Positions 35,592 to 46,400 of a stretch of DNA of 64,000 nucleotides are shown in pieces. Source of the DNA: DATFVA01 sp963771705 (GTDB taxonomy: Bacteria > Bacteroidota > Ignavibacteria > Ignavibacteriales > Ignavibacteriaceae); NCBI GenBank assembly GCA_963771705.1, contig CAVYUP010000005.1, positions 124,001 through 188,000 on the forward strand. The letters run 5' to 3'. The first letter of the stretch is position 1, and every line of letters starts with the position of its first letter. The notes beneath the pieces were generated by a model. The model had not been told where the DNA came from and did not search any database. It worked only from the letters and a program-made list of their open reading frames with translations. Both the position numbers and the translations under genes were made by a program.

Positions 35592-36410
35592 ATGAAAAAA
35601 ATTTTACTACTAGTTTTATCAGGAATTATTTTTTACAGTTGTAATACCAATCCTCCAACCTCACCGGAAAGTATTTCCTATCCCGCCGGGAAGGTTATTG
35701 TGAATGCAACTATTAACCTTGAGCCATCCAACACTCCCGCTCAGAAGGTAGTGCTTCTTGAAGATTTCGCTAATGTAAGCTGCGTTCCCTGCGTGACATC
35801 CAATCAGATAATTGAGGCACTCCAGAACGGTACTTATAAAAATAAGATTGCTGTAGTTAAGTTCCCGACAAACTTTCCATCGCCGAATGATCCTTTTTAC
35901 CTTGCCAACACGTCCATATGCAATGACCGTATGTCATTTTACAATATAATTTTTGCTCCCACACTAATTGCGGACGGAACCCTAAGGCCGGGCGCTACAG
36001 ATTCGGTTAAAATAAAACAAGACCTTGATCAAAGACTAAATGAAACCGCGCCGTTCAGCATAACTATCGAAGCAGGTATGCAGGACAGCAGCTTTGTAGT
36101 GAATATTAATATCAGGCCCGTAACTCTCGCTGGAATTAATCTGGATGACCTGGTGCTGAATACCTTAGTTACGGAAAGCGATGTGGAATTCTCGCAGGCT
36201 CCCGGAGCTAACGGTGAAAAAGTATTCTACAATGTGCTCAGGAGAGCACTCCCTTCGGATGACGGAATATCTTTTACATCATTGACAGACACTACATATA
36301 ACTGGCAGGTTGACTTGTTATCAAACTGGAAACCTGAAAATCTGCATGTAGTGACTTTCATACAAAATACGCAGACAAAAGAAATTTTACAGTCAGGTAC
36401 TGATCAATAA
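35592..36410 (+). CDS. Omp28-like outer-membrane lipoprotein
   Basis: A 272-residue lipoprotein with lipobox FYSC (Cys17). The mature part has a thioredoxin-like start, 'VVLLEDFANVSCVPCVTSNQII', with a CVPC site, as in Omp28-related proteins, and an all-beta C-terminal half. It is homologous over its whole length to the N-terminal part of the next protein, but lacks a sorting domain because it is lipid-anchored. 38 bases separate it from that gene. Confidence 0.75.
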   Translation: MKKILLLVLSGIIFYSCNTNPPTSPESISYPAGKVIVNATINLEPSNTPAQKVVLLEDFANVSCVPCVTSNQIIEALQNGTYKNKIAVVKFPTNFPSPNDPFYLANTSICNDRMSFYNIIFAPTLIADGTLRPGATDSVKIKQDLDQRLNETAPFSITIEAGMQDSSFVVNINIRPVTLAGINLDDLVLNTLVTESDVEFSQAPGANGEKVFYNVLRRALPSDDGISFTSLTDTTYNWQVDLLSNWKPENLHVVTFIQNTQTKEILQSGTDQ

Positions 36411-36448
36411 AATACTATGTCTCAATAACAAACTTCATGGAGGTTCAA

Positions 36449-38734
36449 ATGAAGAAATTACTACTATTAACAATTTTATTTCTTCTTATAATGATGGTTC
36501 CTTCGAATGCCCAGGTTAGAAGAATTGTTCTGCTTGAGGAGGCTACAAACGCGAGCTGTGTTCCTTGTGCACAAAATAATCCAAACCTGCAGGCATTTTT
36601 TAAGTCCCATTTCGGCGGGGTTATATCTGTAAGATATCATGCATCCTGGCCTGGAGCTGATCCAATGTACAATCTTAATCCCAGTGAAAGCACAGCAAGG
36701 ATTGTAACATATTACGGAATTAATGGTGTTCCCAATTATATGATGGACGGCACCAATTATGGAGTACCAAGTGATCCCCTGGGGATGGTAGGCCAGATGA
36801 ACCAGGATCTGGCAATGGACGCTCCGGTTAAAATAAAGGTTAGCGCTAACATTGATGCCGATTCTGTAAGGGCCACCATTACTTTAACCGGCGTTTCACC
36901 TGTAACCCAGACTAATTTGAAATTCAGGATCGCAATTATTGAACGGATGATCCGGTATTCAACTCCTCCCGGATCAAACGGTGAGACAATTTTTCCTGAC
37001 GTAATGAGAAAAATGTATCCTGATCCTGACGGATATTCAGTCACCAGCATTAATCCAGGAGAAGAAATTGTATATCATGTCAGCCAGGCTGTAAACGCAG
37101 CATGGGACTGGCAGGATCTGGCTGTTGTAGGCTGGCTTCAGTCAGATGCAACAAAAGAAGTTATTCAATCGAACATAAGTGTACCCACATATGCCATAAA
37201 TTCTGACTCCCCGCTGGGTGAATTCCTAGAGGTTAATCAGAATTATTCCAAGACACTTAAAATTCACAATGATAATGATGTAGATCTTCATCTGAGAGTT
37301 AAATTTGCAGACGCTCAGGTTCCATCAGGCTGGTCTTACGGTTTAAGCTACAACGGAACTGCTTACGATTCAGTAGATATCACCATAGCACCCGGCGATT
37401 CCGGTATATTCAACTTAAATGTAAACACCGGCACAAATCCAGGGAGCATCAGTCTTGCCTTATTTGCTGAGAACTTAGATGATCCGTACAGCTATGGATA
37501 TACCGCTAATTATTTTGGAGTTATCAAAAACGGTAATGTACTTTTTGTTGATGATGACGGCGGCGCTAATTCAGAAACATTTTACTTCCCGGCATTTGAT
37601 AATGCAAACCTTCAGTACACAAGTATAGAAGAAGGATTTGTTGCAGGATTAAAAGATCAGATTCTTGCTCAGGATTTTAAAGCTGTATTCTGGAGCATTG
37701 GATGGGGATTCCCAGCGCTTATACTATCGGACGTTAATTTCCTCGAAAATTACCTGGACGGCGGCGGGAACCTGTTTATAGCAGGGCAGGATATCGGCTG
37801 GGATGTTTTTGAAGGCGGAGCGAACCTGCAGGAAGCTATAGATTTCTATCATAACTACCTTGATGCTGATTATATTGCTGATGATGCTGGTTCAAATTCA
37901 TTTACAGGAGTTGCCGGGACGTTCGCTGAAGGAATTACTACCACTCTGAATCCAATTTCGGGCGGATTCTACCCTGAACAAATAGGCAGTTACAGCGGTC
38001 AGGCTGTTACGATATTCCAATATACCGGTACAACTAAATACGGCGGCCTTTATAACGATGCAGGTACTTACAAGACTATATACCTTGGAGTAGGACTTGA
38101 ACAATTTGCATCAGAAAGCGCGAGAAATACGCTGATTCAGAACATATCAGATATGCTGCAGCTGGTTGTTCCTGTGGAACTAACATCATTCAGTTACGAC
38201 ATAAATGAAAACGGAATAAATTTAAACTGGAATACCGCTACCGAATTGAATAATAACGGCTTCGAGATACAGCGATCATTTGATGGTTCTGATTTTTCGA
38301 CAATTGGATTTGTAAAAGGTCATGGAACTTCATCAGAAGAACATAATTATACTTATATAGATAATCCTGGTTCAAATGGCGCGGTTACTTTATATTACAG
38401 ATTAAAACAGCTGGATTACAATGGAAGTTCAGACTTCAGCAAAGTATTAACTGTAGCGTACGATGTTCCGCGGGTATTTAATCTTAGTCAGAATTATCCA
38501 AATCCCTTTAACCCCTCAACGGTAATTAAATACGGGATAGCGAAAACTTCTGATGTAAGTCTGAAGATTTACAATTCCATAGGTCAGGAAGTAGCTGAGC
38601 TGGTTAAGGGACAAAAAGAGCCCGGAACTTATAAAGTTCAGTTTGATGCTAAAAATTTGTCATCCGGTGTATATTTCTATAAGCTGAAGGCCGGTGATTT
38701 TATCAGCATTAAGAAGATGATTGTCCTGAAATAA
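36449..38734 (+). CDS. Omp28-like secreted protein with T9SS sorting domain
   Basis: About 761 residues from the ATG at 36449; the in-frame ATG at 36437 lies within the GGAGG ribosome-binding site and is not used. Signal peptide ends at 'SNAQ'. Residues 22-250 are Omp28-like with CVPC ('EEATNASCVPCAQNNPNL') and 'YGINGVPNYMMDG', a thioredoxin fold with a cis-Pro loop. A beta domain and a GATase-like segment ('NVLFVDDDGGANSETFYFPAFD') follow. The C-terminus is a T9SS domain ('LSQNYPNPFNPSTVI', 'YNSIGQEVAELV', 'KKMIVLK'). It is probably a surface-exposed paralogue of the preceding lipoprotein. Confidence 0.82.
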   Translation: MKKLLLLTILFLLIMMVPSNAQVRRIVLLEEATNASCVPCAQNNPNLQAFFKSHFGGVISVRYHASWPGADPMYNLNPSESTARIVTYYGINGVPNYMMDGTNYGVPSDPLGMVGQMNQDLAMDAPVKIKVSANIDADSVRATITLTGVSPVTQTNLKFRIAIIERMIRYSTPPGSNGETIFPDVMRKMYPDPDGYSVTSINPGEEIVYHVSQAVNAAWDWQDLAVVGWLQSDATKEVIQSNISVPTYAINSDSPLGEFLEVNQNYSKTLKIHNDNDVDLHLRVKFADAQVPSGWSYGLSYNGTAYDSVDITIAPGDSGIFNLNVNTGTNPGSISLALFAENLDDPYSYGYTANYFGVIKNGNVLFVDDDGGANSETFYFPAFDNANLQYTSIEEGFVAGLKDQILAQDFKAVFWSIGWGFPALILSDVNFLENYLDGGGNLFIAGQDIGWDVFEGGANLQEAIDFYHNYLDADYIADDAGSNSFTGVAGTFAEGITTTLNPISGGFYPEQIGSYSGQAVTIFQYTGTTKYGGLYNDAGTYKTIYLGVGLEQFASESARNTLIQNISDMLQLVVPVELTSFSYDINENGINLNWNTATELNNNGFEIQRSFDGSDFSTIGFVKGHGTSSEEHNYTYIDNPGSNGAVTLYYRLKQLDYNGSSDFSKVLTVAYDVPRVFNLSQNYPNPFNPSTVIKYGIAKTSDVSLKIYNSIGQEVAELVKGQKEPGTYKVQFDAKNLSSGVYFYKLKAGDFISIKKMIVLK

Positions 38735-38747
38735 GTTTAACTTGCGT

Positions 38748-38770
38748 GGGGCGCTTTTAGGCGCCCCTTT
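38748..38770 (+). terminator. Intrinsic terminator after the Omp28-T9SS gene
   Basis: GGGGCGC (38748-38754) pairs with GCGCCCC (38761-38767) around TTTTAG, followed by TTTAAT. It sits between the stop at 38734 and the start at 38802. Confidence 0.75.
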
Positions 38771-38801
38771 AATATCATATTATTGGTTACAGGAATTAAC
38801 T

Positions 38802-39911
38802 ATGAAATTATGTCTAAATAAATATCTTTTAGCAGTGTCAATTATTGTTGGGGTTATTTCTTTTAAATCCAACGCTCAGGATTTTACACTAACAGTTGAC
38901 CACACATCTATTACCGACACGGTCGGATCCGAGATGATTTTCGATTTTGCTGCAGTTAATAATTCCAGCAGCAATCTCACATTGTACATCGCAAGAACAC
39001 AGAACGATCTGCCGGCAGACTGGCAGTCGAGTTTATGTTTCGAATATTGTTTTTCACCTATGATAGATACAATTGAAACAACCAGTCAATGGGGAAGTTC
39101 TCCGCTGGCTCCGGGAGATTCCGCTGTTTTTTCCGTACATGTTTTTGCTCTGGTTAACGATGGGACGGGACATTTAAAAATTGAAGTGGGAGATATAAAC
39201 AACCCTTCAGGAGCTGTCACATACGATTTAACTGCTTCAACTGAGACAGGGCGTTTTACTTTAACTTTAGATCATGCATCTATTGCCGACACGATCGGGT
39301 CTGAAATGATTTTCGATTTTGCTGCAGTTAATAATTCCAGCAGCAATCTCACATTGTACATTGCAAGAACCCAGAACGATCTGCCGGCAGACTGGCAGTC
39401 GAGTTTATGTTTCGAATATTGTTTTTCACCCATGATAGATACAATTGAAACAACCAGTCAATGGGGAAGTTCTCCGCTGGCTCCGGGAGATTCCGCTGTT
39501 TTTTCCGTACATGTTTTTGCTCTGGTTAACAGCGGTACAGGGAACTTAACAATTGAAGTAGGAGATGCAAACAACCCTTTGGATACTATATCATATAATT
39601 TAACTGCCTCAGCCGGACCAAGCGCTGTCGGGCGGAGTAATCAACCGGTGAAATATGACCTGCTTCAGAACTATCCTAATCCCTTTAACCCGGCTACAAC
39701 AATTTCCTATGCTATACCGCATAGATCCGATGTTAGTCTTAAAGTTTACAACATTACCGGTCAGGAAATTGCTGTTCTTGTTAATGGAGTTAAGGATGCG
39801 GGGGAATACAGTGTAAGCTTTAACGCTGAAAGCCTATCTTCGGGAATTTATTTTTATAAAATTACAGCCGGTCAGTTTACATCTGTAAGAAAAATGATTT
39901 TAATAAAATAA
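38802..39911 (+). CDS. Secreted protein with a near-identical internal duplication and T9SS domain
   Basis: A 369-residue exported protein; the ATG at 38802 is chosen because it gives a signal peptide ending at 'SNAQ', and an upstream start at 38742 would overlap the terminator. Residues about 25-147 and 148-270 are two copies of one beta domain ('FTLT.DH.SI.DT.GSEMIFDFAAVNN...LTLYIARTQNDLPADWQSSLCFEYCFSP'). At nucleotide level long blocks are almost identical, so the duplication is recent or kept by gene conversion. A T9SS domain ends the protein ('LLQNYPNPFNPATTI', 'SSGIYFYKI'). The domain has a paired-Cys loop (CFEYC). Function unknown. Confidence 0.8.
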   Translation: MKLCLNKYLLAVSIIVGVISFKSNAQDFTLTVDHTSITDTVGSEMIFDFAAVNNSSSNLTLYIARTQNDLPADWQSSLCFEYCFSPMIDTIETTSQWGSSPLAPGDSAVFSVHVFALVNDGTGHLKIEVGDINNPSGAVTYDLTASTETGRFTLTLDHASIADTIGSEMIFDFAAVNNSSSNLTLYIARTQNDLPADWQSSLCFEYCFSPMIDTIETTSQWGSSPLAPGDSAVFSVHVFALVNSGTGNLTIEVGDANNPLDTISYNLTASAGPSAVGRSNQPVKYDLLQNYPNPFNPATTISYAIPHRSDVSLKVYNITGQEIAVLVNGVKDAGEYSVSFNAESLSSGIYFYKITAGQFTSVRKMILIK

Positions 39912-39922
39912 ACTGTTTTTAT

Positions 39923-39956
39923 GACTGTCCCTCAATAAAAGGGACAGTCTCTTTTT
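39923..39956 (+). terminator. Intrinsic terminator
   Basis: GACTGTCCC (39923-39931) pairs with GGGACAGTC (39941-39949), followed by TCTTTTT. It separates the preceding T9SS gene from the TlpA-like gene and supports the later start (39985) for the latter. Confidence 0.9.
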
Positions 39957-39984
39957 GTTAGTCAGTATTGAATATGGAGTATAT

Positions 39985-40491
39985 ATGAACAAACTTTTCC
40001 TGCTGCCACTATTTTTTATTTTTGCTGTTACTATTTTTGCCCAGGAGCATGCGGAGCAGACAGGCAGAAGAGCCCCTGAATTTAAACTTGAGAACGTAGA
40101 GGGTGATTATATGTCACTGCAGGATGAGCTTGGCGAGGGGCCCGTGCTTCTAAGTTTCTGGGCCACATGGTGCAAGCCCTGTATAGAAGAGATGACAAAA
40201 TATAAGGACATCTACAGCGAGTATAAAGACAAAGGGCTTAAGGTTCTTGCCATATCAATTGATGATGAAAGAACAGTAGCCAAGGTAAAGCCTTTTGTAA
40301 GATCAAAGAATTATCCATTCCCGGTACTGCTAGACACCAACTCAGAAGTTGCCCGTAAATATTATGCACAAAATGTTCCTTATTCAGTCTTACTTGACAA
40401 ATCAGGAAACATAGTATACACACACTTAGGTTATATGAAAGGGGACGAGCTCAAAATGAAAAACAAAATAGATGAGCTTATAAATAAATAA
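39985..40491 (+). CDS. TlpA/ResA-type exported thioredoxin
   Basis: A 168-residue protein from the ATG at 39985, which follows GGAG and gives a signal peptide ending near 'FAQ'; a TTG further up (39955) would lie in a terminator. The AhpC/TSA-like thioredoxin domain has 'LLSFWATWCKPCIEEM' (active site WCKPC), 'ISIDDERTVAKVKPFV' and 'NVPYSVLLDKSG' with cis-Pro. Such proteins reduce periplasmic disulfides, for example for cytochrome c maturation. It is 30 bases upstream of the beta-barrel gene. Confidence 0.88.
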   Translation: MNKLFLLPLFFIFAVTIFAQEHAEQTGRRAPEFKLENVEGDYMSLQDELGEGPVLLSFWATWCKPCIEEMTKYKDIYSEYKDKGLKVLAISIDDERTVAKVKPFVRSKNYPFPVLLDTNSEVARKYYAQNVPYSVLLDKSGNIVYTHLGYMKGDELKMKNKIDELINK

Positions 40492-40521
40492 ACCTCACTG
40501 CAAAAATACCGGATCCCAAGC

Positions 40522-42093
40522 ATGATTAGAAAAATACTATTTATCCTTACGCCCATTTTACTATTCATTTCTCCTGCCCTTCTTGCACAGGAAGGGAATT
40601 TTCTCCCGGAAGGATTAGGATTCTCAAACCAGCTGGAATACTCAAATGATATCAATCAGCATATAGAAATATTCGAGGACTGGCTGAATCTTGATTATCA
40701 GAAAGGCATTTTTGGAGCGGGTATAAGGTTTGAGACTTACGAACCGAACGATCCCAGTCCCGCCATAACCCGTGGAAAGAAGAGATACGCTGATATAGCC
40801 TACAAGTATGTAAAAGCTGAGATAGGTGACGCCCGGCAGGGAGGCGAACTCATTGTTGGAAATTACTATGCCCTCTTCGGCAGAGGCCTGGTTCTGAAGA
40901 GTTACGAGGAAAGAAATATCAGGGTTGACAACAACCTGCTTGGAGCGAAACTGCAGGCGAGGTACGGAGGAATAACTCTCACAGCCCTTACGGGAATGGC
41001 CGCAAACGCGGACAATATAAGGGAAGAGATTCTACATGCCGCAGATATCGAATACAAAGCCGCCAATCAGCTGAAACTAGGAGCTTCATACGCAACCAAT
41101 TTACCTGTAGACGACAACGCTGCCCGGACAATGCTAACCTCCATAAGGGTTATGCCCAGTATCTGGAATTTTGATTTTTACGGAGAATACGGATTTAAGC
41201 AGAACCGTGATGTAAAGGACAAACTATTAAATCCTGATACCTCGCTGATTGTTTATTCCCCCTACAATAAAAATGACTGGAAAGTTGGACAGGCAGCATA
41301 TGGAAGCGTGAATTTTTACTATGATGCTTTTGCGCTAACCGGGGAATACAAGTATTACGACAATTTTACCTTCACCTCAGAGGACGGAACAATCATATAT
41401 AACACCCCGCCGTCTGTAAGGAAAGAGTACACTTATATCCTGCTCAACCGGCATCCCTCGGCGCTGAACCAGGCTAATGAACAGGGATTCCAGGTTGAGG
41501 TGAACTATAATCTCAGCGATGCGACCTACTTCAGCGTGGATTATGGTGAAACAAAGACTTTACCATACAATTCCTACTATAAGAGAATACTTCATGACAA
41601 TTCGGCCGCCAGGATCCAGTTAAAAGAGGTATACCTTCAGGGGCACCAGGACTGGAACGATAACTGGACAACCATCGCAGCTTTCGGATACAATGAAGAA
41701 AGAGATACCGACACTAAAAACGTCACCCCGATTCTTGAAAACATCTTCTACTTCAATGAAATTAACACGATTAAATTTACAGTAGAGCATCAGCAGACCA
41801 CGGTTAATTTAAATAATGAACAATATTATGATGATGCCGTGACCCTGGAATACCTGAGGTCGCCCAATTTTAACGTCGCAGTTGTGAGCGAAATGCAGAC
41901 CAAAGAGCCGGAGGCCGGAAATATTGTCAGGAAATTCTGGAGTTTCATACAATTTGGTTACAAAATAGACGACCACACCGATCTGTCGATTTTATTTGGT
42001 ACGAGGCAGGCCGGAAACATCTGTATTGGCGGTGTATGCCGATATGAGCCAGAATTCAGCGGCATTGAATTCAAAATGTTCACCAGGTTCTGA
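40522..42093 (+). CDS. Predicted outer-membrane beta-barrel protein
   Basis: A 523-residue protein with a signal peptide ending at 'LLAQ' and a mature sequence of alternating hydrophobic and polar strands rich in Tyr, Asn and Gly, ending in an aromatic residue ('MFTRF'). This is the pattern of a large outer-membrane beta-barrel, possibly of the DUF6029 type found in Bacteroidota. The Cys pair near the end ('NICIGGVCRYEPEF') could be a disulfide formed with the TlpA-like protein encoded just upstream. Function unknown. Confidence 0.65.
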   Translation: MIRKILFILTPILLFISPALLAQEGNFLPEGLGFSNQLEYSNDINQHIEIFEDWLNLDYQKGIFGAGIRFETYEPNDPSPAITRGKKRYADIAYKYVKAEIGDARQGGELIVGNYYALFGRGLVLKSYEERNIRVDNNLLGAKLQARYGGITLTALTGMAANADNIREEILHAADIEYKAANQLKLGASYATNLPVDDNAARTMLTSIRVMPSIWNFDFYGEYGFKQNRDVKDKLLNPDTSLIVYSPYNKNDWKVGQAAYGSVNFYYDAFALTGEYKYYDNFTFTSEDGTIIYNTPPSVRKEYTYILLNRHPSALNQANEQGFQVEVNYNLSDATYFSVDYGETKTLPYNSYYKRILHDNSAARIQLKEVYLQGHQDWNDNWTTIAAFGYNEERDTDTKNVTPILENIFYFNEINTIKFTVEHQQTTVNLNNEQYYDDAVTLEYLRSPNFNVAVVSEMQTKEPEAGNIVRKFWSFIQFGYKIDDHTDLSILFGTRQAGNICIGGVCRYEPEFSGIEFKMFTRF

Positions 42094-42708
42094 TGAAAAC
42101 AGATTTTTTCAGCGTGCGCTGTGTCTCACGCAAACCTATCTATCTTCAATATCGGCGATCAATTAATTCTATACTTAAAGGAAAGTTTAGAACTCCTTAT
42201 TATATAAGTAATTCCAGATTATAAAATATTAGATGAAGCCTTGACTTTGAGTCGGTTTTTTAAGACCTTGCAAAGTGCTTAATTGAATTATTTCTTAATG
42301 TCATTCTTGACTTACGAAATTCTCGGGTGTAAATTAAATTTCTAATTTTAGCGAGGTTAATGGTAACTTGGTTACAACTTCTGTTTCGCGTATACATTTC
42401 ATATCTGAAAATCTTTTCTTGAGGGCAGTGAATCCTTGCACCCAAATCAACAGATCCGAAACGCTGCCTGAATTCCAAAATTTACATTATAAAGCCCAAG
42501 CAAAATATAAATTTTCAATAATCTTTAATATTGAATAAGTCAATTGAAAGTATTTTTAAATAACAGTGAGAGAGAATGAACCAACTTTTACTAATTCACT
42601 TAGGTGAGTCACTTCTCTCGGACATAAAATTCCATTTTTATAAAAAGCAGGAATTACTCTGTCTACAGTTTCACGATGATTTAATTCAATTATCCTAAAG
42701 GAGGAAAT
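42094..42708. other. AT-rich intergenic stretch with a promoter candidate
   Basis: No convincing gene. TTGACT at 42307-42312 and TAAATT at 42330-42335 are 17 bases apart and could be a sigma-70-like promoter reading towards 42709, which would leave a leader of about 370 bases. A 72-codon minus-strand frame (42260-42478) has no ribosome-binding site and no recognisable family. AAAGGAGGAAAT directly precedes the next gene. Confidence 0.45.
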
Positions 42709-43407
42709 ATGAGGCTACCTGATAAGGTTAAATTTCTTTTAGTACTATGCTCCGGATTGATATTTTTTATTCCGGGCTGTGTTGACACAAGTGTGCAAAG
42801 TATACCTCCCGGCTTTGACCAGCGGAGTCAGGTAACTTTCGTTAATCTTGTTGCCGGTGCAGGAAATGCATCTTTTACAATAGACGGAAAATCCGTCAGT
42901 GCCGGATACGCCACAGAATCAAGTATGGTTGACATTCCGGCCGGAGCTAAGAACATTTCTGTGAATTTTACCAGCGGACCTACAAAGACATACAGTTTCT
43001 CTACTGATGTAGGGGACAAAATGAGAGTATATTTCATAGGAACGGATTCAGCAAGTGATTTTACGCGTTCGACTCTGAGACCAATAGACGGTACGATAAA
43101 TACAATTCCTGATACTGCGCTTGTTTCATTCTTCAATGGATCACCCGGATCCACACTTGATGGTTTTAGTTATGTTGAAGGAACTGATACATCGGATGTA
43201 ACATTCGATTCTCCTATTGATTTCGGTAAAGGTTCTGAGGTAGTGCAATTTCTTCCGGGAAATTATACCGTTATCAGCTTAGCTTATAACGACTCTCTTT
43301 CTACTGATATATCTACGGCATTAAACGTTGAGGCAAATACTAAATATACTGCAGTAACATATGATATGCCTTCTAATATGAAATTGAATGTCCTAACAGA
43401 CAAATAG
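42709..43407 (+). CDS. DUF4397-like surface lipoprotein
   Basis: A 232-residue lipoprotein: a hydrophobic signal with lipobox-like FIPGC (Cys about 24), then two immunoglobulin-like beta domains ('QVTFVNLVAGAGNASFTIDGKSV', 'ALVSFFNGSPGSTLDGF'). This repeat pattern is seen in DUF4397 proteins. AAAGGAGG precedes the ATG. It is 32 bases upstream of the TonB receptor gene and reads the same way, so they probably form one operon; a binding partner of the receptor is possible. Confidence 0.7.
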   Translation: MRLPDKVKFLLVLCSGLIFFIPGCVDTSVQSIPPGFDQRSQVTFVNLVAGAGNASFTIDGKSVSAGYATESSMVDIPAGAKNISVNFTSGPTKTYSFSTDVGDKMRVYFIGTDSASDFTRSTLRPIDGTINTIPDTALVSFFNGSPGSTLDGFSYVEGTDTSDVTFDSPIDFGKGSEVVQFLPGNYTVISLAYNDSLSTDISTALNVEANTKYTAVTYDMPSNMKLNVLTDK

Positions 43408-43439
43408 GAAAAAGTTTATAAAACAACGGAGGAATAAAC

Positions 43440-46400
43440 ATGTTTCGAAAATTTTATACAATCTTACTTTTGATGTTGTTTTCCTGTTCCTTTGTATTGG
43501 CACAGTCAGGTAGGGTTTCCGGAAAAGTTACTGATAAGGAAACCGGCGAACCCTTGATAGGTGCTAATATAATTATAGTAGGAACAAGCTTTGGTGCAGC
43601 ATCAGATGTTAATGGCGATTATGTAATCCGCCAGGTACAGCCTGGAAATTATTCTATCAAGGCTTCCTACATCGGATACCAGGACGTTACAGTAAGTGGC
43701 GTCAGGGTAGTTGCAGGACTAACAGCCGAGCAGAATTTCCAGCTTTCTTCATCAAAGATTACGACCGGTGAGGTAGTAATTGTATCTCAGAGACCCCTGA
43801 TCGAGAAGAGCTCGACCAATGCAATGAGAATTGTAGGCTCTGAAGATATTACTACGTTACCAGTTAGAGATGTAGATCAAATTATTGCTCTTCAGCCCGG
43901 AGTTGTTCAGCAGAACGGCCAGACTTTCATCCGCGGCAGCCGTGCAGATGAAACCGGATATATGGTTGAAGGCGCAGATGTTAAAAATATTCTCAGTCGT
44001 AACGGCGGTTCCCTTGTGGATGTTACTCCTGACGCTTTGCAGGAAATCCTGGTTCAGGCCGGCGGTTATACAGCAGAATACGGCAACGCCAATGCCGGTA
44101 TTATCTCAACTGATTTCAAAACAGGTTCAGATCAGTATCACTTCTCAATAAGGGCTGAAACTGACAACCTCGGAAACTATAACGGCAACAGTTACGATTT
44201 GACAAGTGCCGGTAAAATGAAAGCCGCCGGAGCCGACAAGTTCCTGGGTACATATTCATATGGATATTCAGATTATGTTCTAACCCTGAGTGGTCCTCTT
44301 GCTACCGATAAACTGAAAATATTCCTATCGGGTGAAAATAATTTCAAACGGGATATGACCCCGCAGTTTTTCTATGGAAATCCTGCAGCGTTTTCCGATG
44401 GCGCTCTGCTTGATACAACCAAAGTTTATGATACAGGTTATTACAGCGGTAAAACAGATGAATATCAGTACTTAACCTGGAACGGCGGAAATATGCCGGG
44501 TGTAATGGACAATAGATACACCGGAAACGGTACTATACTATTCGATAACAATCCTATAATACTTCGGCTTGCAGGTGCTTATACATGGGAGAGAACAAGA
44601 GGTGAGCAGGTTGGTATATACAATACTGCAAATACCACTTTAATTGACATGTTCAACACTTCCCGTCTGCCGATAAACGACTATTCAAACTTATTATTAA
44701 ACTTAAAAGGTACCTACCTCTTATCAGCCAGTACCTTCATTGAAGCAAATGTAAATTATTACGATGCCCGTCACAAAACTTATGATCCTGTTTTCGGAGA
44801 TAACTTCATTCAGTATAGCGACAGTACTGCAGCAGCGCAGTACGGATGGCAATATCCATCATATACAGCTTCTCCTCAGGCATATGATTTTTACGGATTT
44901 CCATTCAACAGACCAGGAACTCCCCTTGTTTCCCCCGGAAACAATACTCAAAACGGAAACCTTCAATCATATACAAAAGATCATAACAGTTATATAGGAG
45001 CTTCGGCTTCTTTCACCGGCCAGGTTGAAAAACACGCATTAAAACTTGGCGGATCTTTCCAGAGATGGACAGTAAGAAGATTCCAGGAAACAGATGCGAG
45101 CAACTTCCTGACGACTATCCGTCAGCAGCCGGATCTTGCAAGAACAGAAGCCGGAATGAAATTACTTGCAGCTAAATATCTATATCGTGACTATAATAAC
45201 TACGGTTTTGATATTTTTGGAAATGAAACAGATGCCGGAGAATTTGCTCCGAAACACCCTGTATTAGCATCAGGCTACGTTGAAGATAGAATTGAAGTAA
45301 GTGACCTTATAATTAATGCAGGATTAAGATATGATTACATTAATATGGACAGCTGGGCATGGGCAAATCCCCGTTTACCGCAGATAGATACAACCGAGGG
45401 CAGATTGAATACTATTCCTGATTCTTCACTGCTTAGCGGAGATACATATAGTTATATATCACCCCGCCTTGGATTTTCATTCCCTGTAACTGACAGGACT
45501 GTTTTCCATTTGCAGTATGGAAAATTTGTTCAGTCTCCCAGCCTTGATGTTGCTTACAGAGGCGTTTATCAGGCTGCTCAGATTTTATCAGCTTCCAACC
45601 TGTTCACAAATCCTATAGCATACAATCCTGCTCCGGTAAGGACCACTCAGTATGAAATAGGTTTTTCACAACAGATCACAGATTTTGCTGCCTTTGATCT
45701 AACAGCATTCTATAAAGATATTAAAGGACAGCTGCAGTATACAATCGTTTATAACCTTCCAGGAGCTACCAGAGGCAGCTACCAGGCTTTTGCTAACCAG
45801 GACTTTACCACAACAAAAGGTCTTGAGCTGGCTATCCACCTGAGAAGAGTTGAAAGGATTAGAGCTGAAGTAAATTATACATATTCAAACGCTGCAGGAA
45901 CCAACTCCTTCTCCGGAAGTGCTATTGGATCGCAGCAGGTAAATAAAGAAGTTCCAACTGTAATCCTACCTCTTACTTATGAGCAGACTCATAGAGGCTC
46001 AATTTTCCTTGATTACAGATTCGGTAAAGATGATGGTGGTCCCATATTACAGCAGTTAGGAGTTAACCTTCTGTTCTCCTTCAACAGCGGACATCCATTC
46101 ACATATGCGCAGTACACTGGTCTTGGTCAATCATCAGCATGGACAGGCGGACTGATCCCGGCTCAGGATCCAAGAAACAGAAGACCGATTGGACCTCCTA
46201 ACTCATCAACCACGCCATGGGTATATAACCTGGATTTACGTGTAGATAAGACAGTAAGTATTTATAACCTTGATGTAAACTTCTACGTAGCAGTTCAGAA
46301 TCTTCTGGATACAAAAAATGTTGTCAACGTTTATCAGAAAACAGGAAATGCATACAATGACGGATTCCTGAATTCAGCTGATGGTCAGCAGATCATCGCC

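Noticed and set aside
42260..42478. 72-codon minus frame in the AT-rich gap
   Set aside because: No ribosome-binding site, no recognisable family and Arg/Asn-rich composition typical of chance frames.
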